Of a stretch of DNA of 64,000 nucleotides, positions 23,101 through 33,500 are shown piece after piece. The notes beneath the pieces were generated by a model. It was not told the DNA's origin, did not search any database, and saw only the letters and a program-made list of their open reading frames with translations. Position 1 is the first letter of the stretch. Every line of letters begins with the position of its first letter. Source of the stretch: Paralvinella palmiformis (Eukaryota > Annelida > Polychaeta > Terebellida > Alvinellidae); the NCBI GenBank assembly GCA_025642065.1, contig JAODUP010000561.1, positions 248,001 through 312,000 of the forward strand. Direction: 5' to 3'. A program made the position numbers and the translations under genes.

Positions 23101-26100
23101 AAAGAAGATGTCAAGATGGCTGTACTGTCTTTATTTGGATATAAACCATCCAAAGTAAGATGATAAAAATAATTTTTGGGGTAATTTTGGTGCAAAATAT
23201 ATGTTCCAGTGCATAAAAGGGCACAAAGGATTACCTGTAATTAATTAATGTATACATGTTGTGTAACATATAAATGATCACATCAGACTGTAAGTTACAT
23301 GAATATAAACTATCACACATAGTAGGCCTACATAACTCATGAATTCATTTAGCTATTTTTACATCATCATCAGAGCAACAAGTGTGGGGATGTGAATACA
23401 CGTTTCCTCCAAATAGGAAATAAATTTCATGCTGTAACAAGTTTAATTAAATAGGTACATGTGTATACTGAAAATGTATCTGAATACAATTCATAAAATA
23501 ACTGGAAGCTGATATTATTTTAGGTGGAAGTGAATCAGTTATTCCAAGATCACAGTAAATTAATTGGTGATTCGTGTCAAGGTACGATTTTATTTTAATA
23601 ACGGTTTTACACTTTCTTTAGCATCTTTAGTAATTAAAGTAAGGTACAAAGCAATGTTTATTCATGTGTTTATCTGCATTGGTGCACATGTGCAATCTAT
23701 TAGAGTGAACTATAAGCTTTAACAGAATTACAGAACTTGCTTATTTCTTAGGTATATATTTCTATATCTTGTATGCATTATGAAACAAGATACACTTAAT
23801 TGAATGTTATTGTTTATGTGTTATTTTAATTGATTGTTCTCACAAGCATACACAATGTTATAAATTACACAGGAATCCAATTAGAAAACTTCACTGGAGC
23901 TATGACATGTAAGTTATTAGTCCAGGATGAAGACGACTTGATACGACAAACATTTCTAGTCTTCGATTCACAATGTAAGTACAAATGTTTGCTAAATTCA
24001 GACTTGCACTGACAAATTAGTGACAGTTCTCAATAATAACTGATCTTTTGATAAAACCTATGGTGATGGTGTTAATTTTATATGTATAACATGTGATCTG
24101 ATCATACAATTTTTACCCGTTTGCTAATTTATAAATGAATTATTTTGTTGACAATGCAATTTTTTCCTAGATATTGTTCCCATTCTTGGACCTGATAAAT
24201 GTTGGTTTTATTTCAAAATGATACTATAAAAGCCCACATATATTCAAAAGTGAATAAACAAGTCACTTCACTTGAACAACGTATCTATTAGTTATCAGAA
24301 AGTTACATGAATAAGATCAAAAATAGTTATTGATTGATATCACCAGCTATTTGAGTAGATGAATACAGTTCTCGGTTCATTTCCATATTTCTTAACTTCT
24401 TCTGTGAAAACAATATTTTGAACGAGTTTATTTGTGTAAAGAAATGTTCCAAGATTTGCTTGGCCTACCACCTTTGATAAGGTTTTTACCCTCAAGTACA
24501 TTAAGAGAGGATTTCATCCAAAGTATGATGACAATTGTTTTATTTTGAATAACAAGGTCAACACATAATACTAAGAAAGATTGCTTTCACAAGCCCTGTA
24601 AATTTGAAAAGTCATTCATTTTGGTCCACTTTTGTAATTAGGAAGGGACAGATCAGTTGGCATAAATTAAAACTTATTTAACCATCAACCAATCAAATAA
24701 CATCACGATAATGTTTGGTTTTGTTCACTGATGTTACAGTGTCACTAACCTAAAGCTATGTAGGAATAAGGAGAAGAGAGTTACAGATATACTCCATAAT
24801 TTCACATTGTTATATAATAATCCAGAAAGTTCATTCTCAAAAGCTTTGTTTAGGTTTAGACTTATAGTGACATCCGTGGCAAATGGCAGGGAGTTACTCA
24901 TACTCTATATAAGAATGTGATAATACATGAACTGCCAGTCAGCCATGACAATTATCAGCTCTAAAATTAACAAACAGCATCATATTAGATGATCAGTAAG
25001 CAATATGCTAAATTGTAGTCACACAAATTTAAATAGTTTTATGGACAAACTATTTTTGCATTTTAAGCAGTTTGGTTTAATCTTATTATTCATGCCAAAA
25101 TCTGCTATTTCAGGTTAGACATCTAAATATTGGATTTTTATTGGAATCAAGCTAATCTTGCTTTTGATAGCAGTGTTATGACTACTAAATATTTTCAGGT
25201 AGAGGATTTTTGACACTGGATGACCTAAAAAAGGCATTTGCGCAAGTTGCTCCTCATCTGTCTCTAAGTGTGATAGAATCAGCATTCAGGTAAATGTATA
25301 TAGTAAAAGTTGGTTATAACAAAATTCAAGGGGACTGGGAATTCATTTCGTTATAATGGTACTTCATTTTATCCCAGTATTCAAATTAGTTACCAACGCA
25401 TGAGCGATAATTGGTGAAAATAGCCATGTTTTATTAAGACATGGAACAAATGTGTTCCTAGTCTCTGATTGGATGATGAAAACCAACAATTCATTTCATA
25501 TTTTATTTCCACAGTCTCCTTCAAAAATTTTACATGAAAAAATATGTTGCATGTCAAGCAATGACTGAAGATAGATACTCAGTTTTGCAAACAAATCTCT
25601 GTGAGCTTTTCACAAGGCATCCTTGTTCTTCAACCAGGTTGACAGTGTGTTACACGGAACACAATATTATTTAGCAATTTGAGTCTTAGCTTTCACTTTT
25701 TTCATCAAGAACCTGCAACTTTGTGTCAAGAGATATTGGTTTATGTTTGCTAGTCATTGCAATATTTGATAACCGATTGCTTGCGTTGTATTTCGGGAAG
25801 AATCCGGAGGCTGTTGCTTATTCAACACAGCCTCTAAGTTGGAGTGGTTGAGAATAACTCCTCCCCCACCACTCACAGGGGATCAGTACAGAAATATGGA
25901 GCCAAAATACCCAGACGATGGTCACTGCCAGAGTGTTTTACGTCCTCAGGGGGTCTTTAACGTCCCCATTTATCTGAATGCTGATAGAAAATTGTCTCTA
26001 TTTAAACAGATTGGCAAGCCAATCCAAGGTTTGCAGTTTATCATATGCCACAATACCCTTTAAAGTGACATGTGTCATGTTGGTTGTTGCATTTACGATT

Positions 26101-26715
26101 GCAATGATCACAACAGTCGTTGGACTGACAATTGAAATTTTAAACATCATGTTTCGTTATAACTAGTGCATTTTATATTGATTTAATTCTGCTGGGACCA
26201 AAAAATCACTTCACTCTAAGCAAGTTTTTGTTGTATAAATTTCATTATATCCCAGTTTCTTTCCTATAGAAATGAATGGACGCTTGACCGGACCAGCTAA
26301 CCACTTTGCTTTAAGATACCATTTCATTATATCCTAGTTATTTATAACCAACTTTTACTGTATATAAACATTTCTGTACTTATTACATTTATAAAGATAA
26401 AAACTATTTCTCTCATGAAGTTTATTTATTTTTAAAATGTTTAATCATGTTATGCATGCATAAAGATAGAAACTTAGGATCTCTATACATCCTCGTATTA
26501 TGTCACACAGGTCATGTTGTCATAATCATATGTTATGCATGCCTAAAGATAGAAACTGAGGATTCTCTATACATCCTAGTATTATGTCACACAGGTGATG
26601 TTGTCATAATGTTGTTTTCTAACATTCTAGAGAAGTTGACAGAGATGGTGATGGACGGGTTAGTTACAAAGACTTTGAGTTCATGATGAAATACAACGAT
26701 GAAGACAAATTATGA
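20186..26715 (+). CDS. EFCAB11: EF-hand calcium-binding domain-containing protein 11 (EFCAB11), complete
   Basis: Six exons: 20186-20287, 23059-23154, 23524-23581, 23873-23974, 25199-25289 and 26631-26715 (stop TGA 26713-26715). They give 534 nt, 177 aa, close to the human length of 163. All splice sites are GT-AG and frames agree. Recognisable segments are HKGYLDKEDVKMAVLSLFGY then KPSK, RGFLTLDDLKKAFAQVAPHL, and the final EF-hand DRDGDGRVSYKDFEF. That last loop has Asp at positions 1, 3 and 5, Gly at 6 and Asp at 12, so it should bind calcium. The first loop (DLGHKGYLDKED) and the third-exon and fifth-exon loops are degenerate. The molecular role of this small cytosolic EF-hand protein is poorly known. 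Start: the first ATG, MSAYSTILTGFIHKIPSRFQ, is supported by position next to the promoter but not by homology. Introns hold a full SINE (21507-21879), a partial copy (25794-25972) and a direct duplication next to the last exon. Confidence 0.93.
21507..21879 (+). mobile_element. tRNA-derived SINE (family C), full length, 373 bp, with target duplication
   Basis: The head GCTCCGGTGGCCTAGTGGTT and box B GCAGGTTCGAACCCC (about 21512-21580) are tRNA-like. A body containing CCCCCTGAGGACGT and GAGTGGTGGGGGAGGACG follows, then an A/C-rich tail. The flanks CCACACACTCA at 21496-21506 and 21880-21890 are identical, an 11-bp target duplication. It sits in EFCAB11 intron 1. Confidence 0.9.
22469..22499. 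repeat. (TA)n microsatellite in EFCAB11 intron 1
   Basis: A run of TA dinucleotides; the rest of the intron outside the SINE shows no coding signal. Confidence 0.85.
25794..25972 (-). mobile_element. 5'-truncated copy of SINE family C
   Basis: Reverse-complement match to the body of the 21507-21879 element (shared: CTCCCCCACCACTCACAGG, ATACCCAGACGATGGTCACT, ACGTCCTCAGGGGGT). The tRNA head is missing. It lies in the EFCAB11 intron before the last exon, in opposite orientation to the full copy 4 kb away. Confidence 0.85.
26448..26610. repeat. Direct duplication of ~80 bp beside EFCAB11 exon 6
   Basis: Copies at 26448-26526 and 26531-26610 share TGTTATGCATGC, TAAAGATAGAAACT, CTCTATACATCCT and TATTATGTCACACAGGT with few differences. 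The second ends 20 bp before the acceptor of the last exon. Confidence 0.92.
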
Positions 26716-26880
26716 CCGCGGATGATGTGATAGGCATAAAGGGACTAGTTTGTGATGCAAGTGTAATATTTGACATATTGGCAAAATGTAGTTCACCTTG
26801 AATACAAGTAACTGGGCATATTATTCACAAAGCTGGTCTTTAATCATCGTGGCATTTGTTATTTTTTTGATTCACTGTAT

Positions 26881-26886
26881 AATAAA
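26881..26886 (+). terminator. Candidate poly(A) signal of EFCAB11
   Basis: AATAAA lies 166 bp after the EFCAB11 stop codon, a usual distance for a 3' UTR end. Confidence 0.6.
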
Positions 26887-27458
26887 ACATTAGTCATGTC
26901 ACATTTAGGATTCTTTGCATCAGCAGATTTTTTAAGCAGATGCCAATTTGTTATGTTACAGCATCTGAGCTTTTACCGATTACTACATATGTTAAAACAT
27001 TCTGTACGCAACTGATTTGATTACCATAATATGTCATGAATCAGCATGTTAAAAATCATTAAACCAGAAACAGTATTCCTTTTGTTACGTTTCATGCTTG
27101 TTTATTATGCTTCACCAACTATGTGTATCTTAATCCATGGAAATATATCTTTTTCTAAGGTAGTACCATCAATATAGTAACAAGTTCACTTGTCACTTCC
27201 AAGTTCAGCAGATGTTATCTTCTAGTATTCCATTTGGTACAATTTTATCAACAAATGTACATTTCTGAGTTCACATGCTCCATTATATTAATTGTATATT
27301 CACAATAACTCCTGAACCATCTATTTTTATTCATTTAAGCTAACAAGTTAATATGTGTGTGCATTGTATAACTTTTTCCAGAAAGCTATTGCTTTCTTGT
27401 GTGAATGTGAAAATTCAACAACTAAATTCATGCATGTTTTCCCTTGAAGTGCTAGTGG

Positions 27459-27506
27459 CCCATTTAGCCTATCTTGTGCACAAAAGTGGCCATAAAACAT
27501 CAATCA
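27459..27506 (+). mobile_element. Strongly 5'-truncated SINE family A copy with target duplication
   Basis: Only the last 48 bp of the family (CCATTTAGCC to CATCAATCA, with CACAAAAGTGGCCATAAAAC) are present. The flanks TGAAGTGCTAGTGG (27445-27458) and TGAAGTGCTAATGG (27507-27520) differ at one base. The pattern fits LINE-type target-primed reverse transcription that stopped early. Confidence 0.85.
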
Positions 27507-27722
27507 TGAAGTGCTAATGGTTTTAGTACATTAGTCCCATTTAAGTGTAATAACAAATGGAAGGTGAATATTCTCAAAACTGTCATTTTCCAGTTCAACA
27601 GAAATAGATTCTACCATGCCATCTGCTACACGTCACCTCTTCTGTAACAGGATGTTTATGTATTCAATTATTGCTCAATTGGTCATATTGTCTTTACACT
27701 TATTTTATGTCATAACTTCTGG

Positions 27723-27755
<33 letters not shown>

Positions 27756-28716
27756 ATTATGTAATTTGGTACTTGAATCTTGTGCCAATTAAAATGTTTT
27801 TGAAGATCACAGTAGATTTAAGTGTGACTTTTTATGATATTCTTGGAATTCTGTTTTTGTACCTAATAATTTTCAGTCGTTACAACAACTAAATGTTATG
27901 TAGATATATAAGTGAACTCTGAATAAAATAAAATTGCAATAGCTCCCATAGTAACCATTCTTATTTGGTGCATCTAATGGTTTAATATGCAAAAAATCTT
28001 TATTCCAGAAAATCAATCCTTTGTTCACTATATGAAATTGTTTCATGTAAAACTTCACCACTGTGTGTTGATCAATATACTTTAATGTCTGAACGTTTGG
28101 CTCTCAGCTTTCCATACCAAGACAATTAGATGAGTGTAGGCCTATATATTTGCTTAAGAAAAATATTAAATATTATTGCTTTGTCTATATGGCTTGTTAC
28201 ACCTGTGGAAGTATTTGATACATGAATATTGTTATACTTCTGACAAAGTTACTTCAAAGTTGAACAGTATTAAAATAAAACTGAATATTATCTGAATAAA
28301 CTGTTATGAAAATAAATAAATTTGTTTGTTTCAATTTTTTCTCCAATTTATGCGCATATTGTCAATCTATGATTATTTACATATACACATCTGTTTAAAT
28401 ATACAATTTAGCATTTCAGACTTTTAGGTATAAAACTAAATAATCATGCCAATGTCAAAAACATGCAATTATTCTAAATTCAAGAAGCTCAAGATAATTG
28501 TAGCCACTTTACATTTTGGTTGGAGGTAATCTGTGACATCTCACGGGGCAGTGTTCATGGGGCTATATTGTTCACTGTTTATTAGTAACCTATTTCACAT
28601 AGTACAGTACATATCCTTGGTATGACACAAATATGTGCTGAATTACTCACATAGCACAAAAAGTGTGCATAAGTGGAGAAGAATCTCAATTCTTTTTGAA
28701 AATGCACTGAAGATCT

Positions 28717-28968
28717 GTGACCATGTCTCAAACCATGCACAAAGTTAGTAGATTGTTTCCCATAATTATCTTCTTTTGTCTAAACATTGTTCAAATACTA
28801 TTGGCTAGCTATAGCTCTGGTAAAGCCCCATTTCAAAATACTGAAGTCACAAGCTACAGATCCAAATTAACTACCAAGCCCATCTTTAGCATGCTATATG
28901 AGGGAAAACATGAAACTGTTAAGCAACCATCACTGCATTTCAGGCATCAAGACAGACAAAATAAATAA
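28717..28968 (+). CDS. Hypothetical 83-codon frame with signal-peptide-like N-terminus
   Basis: The frame starts MTMSQTMHK and has a strongly hydrophobic stretch (LFPIIIFFCLNIVQILLAS) followed by a polar tail ending HFRHQDRQNK. This resembles a signal peptide plus a short secreted chain. No homologue is recognised, there is no intron evidence, and such frames occur by chance in AT-rich DNA. Listed only as a candidate. Confidence 0.12.
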   Translation: MTMSQTMHKVSRLFPIIIFFCLNIVQILLASYSSGKAPFQNTEVTSYRSKLTTKPIFSMLYEGKHETVKQPSLHFRHQDRQNK

Positions 28969-29240
28969 TTAGTCATTATAAGATCATGCTTTTTCTAGGT
29001 TGACTGGATGTATAGAGCTATTCTTTCAGAATGACAATGTATGTAGCACAAAATACAGATCTTATATATTAATACACTCATTACAGCAGGCAGAGATTCT
29101 ATTTACTGTATTCTGCTGGTTTTGGAATTCATTGGTCAGTATTCTGAATGGGTTAAAATGTGGTTCAGATAAACAGTAACAATTTCGTAGAGTGAAATAC
29201 TACACAGGCTCATGGCATTGAAGAACAGAACAACACACAG

Positions 29241-29275
<35 letters not shown>

Positions 29276-29454
29276 TATATTTTAATATCTAAGTAATATA
29301 ATTATACATTGTCTACATGTTTCATAATTAAAATCCTCATAAGACACTTTATTAGCTCTCAGTAAGTGCCAGCAGCATAGGTAGTATGGGATAGGACATA
29401 AAGTACTTTGGATTAAGAAGGGGATTGGTAAAACGTGCTTAATCACTACCGTGA

Positions 29455-29650
29455 TGGGGAGTGGTGAAATGGAATTGAAGTTTCTTACAAAAAATTAAAT
29501 CCACAAATTAATTTACTACTTAATTTTTTTATTCGGTAATATTTCTTCCATGACAATCGTAGATCTACCTACTCATGGTAAAAAGAGTCAGTAAAAATCG
29601 GGAAATGGAACTGAATTGATAAATTTGATGTGGAATCAACCAAATGGAAT
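29455..29650. repeat. Dispersed repeat, copy 1 (pair with 36395-36640)
   Basis: Shares with 36395-36640 the ordered blocks GAATTGAAGTTT, a lowercase-AT block with TTAATTTTTT, AATATTTCTTC, CCTACTCATGGT and AAATGGAA with TTTGAT. Both copies have the same orientation. Ends and class are unresolved. Confidence 0.65.
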
Positions 29651-30580
29651 TGACCCACGACCACGGTCCCCGTCTGGCCTGTTGCTGAGCTAGGGGTGGT
29701 GGGGATTAGCAAAGCTAAGAGCGATTCATTAAGAGCGATTCATTTCCAAAAATACTACGGTGTAACTTTTCAAGACTAAGTTAGATTAATGTATTTTTTT
29801 TTTGACAGGGCCGGTGGATTATCCGTCTATTCCTGAAGCCAGTGAAGGTCAGGAAGTACTAGCAGATCTATAGTCTATGTATCAAAATAAATAAACTGCG
29901 ATGATTCATAATTTCATTTGAAAATAATGAATCAGAGACAAGATTACAGAAAATGCTGCCATGCTTTGGTTGAAGCGAATTCCGTGTGAATCAGGACTTC
30001 AGCCAAGTTCAGCCTTCAGGTCGGATGGGCAAAACGGCACTTGATGCAAGAATAAAAAACACAATGATTAATTACATTTCTCCCAATATGGATACGTGTG
30101 CTTAAAATACACAACTAACATGTGCGATCATCGATTATCTAATAATAATCTTAACAGATCCAAGCTTGAAAAAGTCCGGTATCATATTACCGAAACATGA
30201 AACAAAAAAATGATTTTTAGAAAAAACTACTGACGAGTTATAACCATCCAATCAAATGTCTTGTTTCAAAAATAATCTCACACTATGGAAAGCGTTAATT
30301 GTTGTTAATTACACATACGGCCCAAAACTGAACTCCTCCAAATTAATTAACGATGCATCATACATACCTACAGTAACTGTAGGAGGTTCGAAGTAGTAAG
30401 TCCAATAAATCGATTATATATTTAAAATACAAAGTTGAGTGGAGATAATGTGTTAGCGGCGTTCCATAGAGGATAACCCCCGCTGTCGGATGACAAACTT
30501 CTCACTGCTGAGGAGTTAATCATTACATAAATCTCTGGTTGCTTGATAATTATCAAGCTGGCCGCCAGGTACGGAATAAA

Positions 30581-33500
30581 ATGCATTCGCAGAAGTCCTT
30601 GCCCAGCTTAAAACGGAAACAGAAGGTTTTGCCGTTGCACGAAAGGGTAAGTACTATAGATTTGTCCGGTCAGAAATAATCGCTGTTGATTGCTGATTAA
30701 ATCGTTAGGTTATGTTGAGTTGATAGCTTGTTCAACGACACAAGTTTTCAGTTTTGCTCGTTAACACATAATTATACATCATGATCATCATATGATATAT
30801 AATATAGTGCAAGCTCTCCAACTTGTGATTGTGTTGTTAACTAGTGATTTAATTAAAGTGACAAAATATAATTAGATCTAGCATTATCAGTGATTATGAT
30901 TTATTATATTTATATATATAATATATGTCATATGTGATATGAGTAGACTATCTAGACTCTATAGAGTCTATTGACTATTCCTAAACATCAACCGTAAAGC
31001 ATACTCTTAATTAATTAGATCTACCTGTCCATTTATTGACTTATTTACTCTTATTCTTAAAGCTAGAATTGAGAATATGGCTGACTAATATATCCCAAAA
31101 CCGTGATACTGTTAATTCAGTATTTAGATCTATATATCTATTTAAAGTAGACATCTATCATCAGATTCTTGCACTTTTGTTTATTCCTCTATCCTATAAT
31201 CTATTCACACTGTTAAATATATTGTGGTTTCACCACTCACTAAGTGAACATGTCTGTTATTCAAATAATAGATAAGTTAAGACAACATTCATACATCAGA
31301 TAATTACGGGTGACATCATTGATTTATTTGGAAGTGTTTGTCTTAATCTGTTCAATTGATGTTTGCCATTTATTTGTAACATAAAAGCATGGTTCTTCAC
31401 ACACACACATATATATATATATAGAGAGAGAGAGGGAGAGATGGATGACATTTTGAGTATCTTATGGCCATGCATGACATGTTTTCTGTCATGAAGTTTA
31501 ATGTGTGATCTTTTATTTCTCAATGATCATCCTTTAAGTTTCTGCAAAGAGTTGGTTATTTCTGTAGAGAAACAGCAATACCCATTTTCATGGGAAAATG
31601 GCCACTTTCTTGTTGCTAGACAGGACATACTGTGTATTTTTTTCACTGTGGGGTCCCTATCACTGTATCAGTATAGAGCTTTTTTATAAACATATTGTTA
31701 TTTCTGTTACATGTTTTCAGGTCTGAAACTGACCTTTTTTAAAGCTGATAAATACTGACATACAAATCTGAAACCACACTTATCTATTATGTCTACAAGT
31801 CCCATGCTTTAGATATCCAGAAGTATAAAACTCCATTCTGTGTGACACATACTTTAGATCTAAGGCATCTTTTGCTAATTTCTTGATACATTTTCTTTGA
31901 AACCTCACTGCCAATAATTAAACTCACTTTCAGTATATGGCCTGTTTATGAGAATTCTCAAAGATTTTCATTCATTTTATTGAACGAACTGTGATAGAAA
32001 TATTGTATGAGGGCAGTTTCCAAAATTCTGCAAAACTTTTATGCTGGCCATAAAAATATTATAACGTCATGTTAGACTTGGTCAGGGTTCAGTCTAGGTG
32101 TGTCATTATTCCTGTAGGTTATGAAAGGGGGCCATCTTTTTATACATTGTTTCTATGGCAGTGAAAAAAGGATTTGGATTTTTCAGGGCAGTGCCAAGTA
32201 ATTAAGCTTGGTTCATGTAAAAATACAATCACACACACATACTGGTATATGGTATTTTATTGATAGTAGTCACTCAAATTCAATTCAAGTTTGAACACTG
32301 TACATTAATAACAATAACTGAATAAGTTACAATATGTTTTGGTATGGTCCACAAAAGACACGCTGTCCTAGAAATTACTTCTTCGTTTTGACAGTACAGT
32401 TGTGGATGAAGCTCTGCATGGTGTTTGTTCTAGCTTTTACAAACCTCTCTAAAGAGTAAGTGATTTGGCTCTAACCAATTAATTCATGATGACATTCTTC
32501 ACAGACGTTGACTGTACATCACAGCAAAAGATTTCCTTTGAATAGTATGTCATGACTGCTTTGATTCTCTCATCAAAGTATACTATGACATTTAAAGTGC
32601 TGTTATTAATAAAAATGAGCAGAGATGTCTAGTGAATTCACTTTTTTTGTTGCAATTAATCATTAAATTAAAATCGGTGTAGTCAAATTTGAAGGCTAGT
32701 TTCTAGTAATTCTATCCATATGGTGTGCCACTGTTGTTCACAACTAGCTGTATCTCTAGGAATAGTTTACTAATTCGTCTACCATAATTTTTGATAAGAT
32801 ATTGAAAGTAAGTCTTGATTCGGAAAAAAACCCTTATCTTTTTCTTTGGATAAAACTAAGCTAGGTAACATTGGTAAAGTGATGTAGATCGAGATGATAC
32901 GCATGTTCTGATAATGTTACCAGCAGACTTTACATGAATTTGTGCTGGAATCTCTGACTATACAGTTAGTTTAGTAATAGTAGCTGACTCTTTTGGGGGA
33001 TGTTATTAGCGGGTATATCATTTAATATCAGAAGTGGTGTCTCAGTATATGTTGGCCGTTTGAGCTTCTGACTGTATTATATATGACCAGTTGTACCAAG
33101 TCAGTTGTACCTGTCAGGGTTGGGTCGGATGTACTCGTGCACTCATAACAGGAAGTACTTTGTACTTGTTATGCCATGTATTAGCATTAATGCAAACTTA
33201 ACTAAAACCACTACAGACATTTAATGCATATGTTTGTGACATAATTATTACGCAATTTCTGTCTACTTGAATGCTAGTGACTGTCTTTTGAAAGATTGAT
33301 GTTCATCAGATGCAATAATACCTGAATTAACTGTTTACATTGAATGCATTTTTATGGACATTATTATTATAGTTATATGTATGTTTGGTGTCTTGGACAT
33401 AGGTAAGCATGACATTCCGTTTAATTATTTATAAATAGCTGGCATTTTATTCTTTTCATTTAAGTTTTAACCATATTCAATATGTTATGCAGGCTGCATA

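Larger units (their letters stand above)
26887..30580. other. Intergenic spacer between EFCAB11 and WDR62/MAPKBP1
   Basis: No conserved gene was recognised. The spacer contains a truncated SINE (27459-27506), TA microsatellites (27722-27750, 29243-29272), a dispersed repeat (29455-29650), one frame with a hydrophobic leader (28717-28968) and an exon-like tail at 29807-29873. The last ~150 bp should include the WDR62/MAPKBP1 5' UTR and promoter. Confidence 0.6.
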
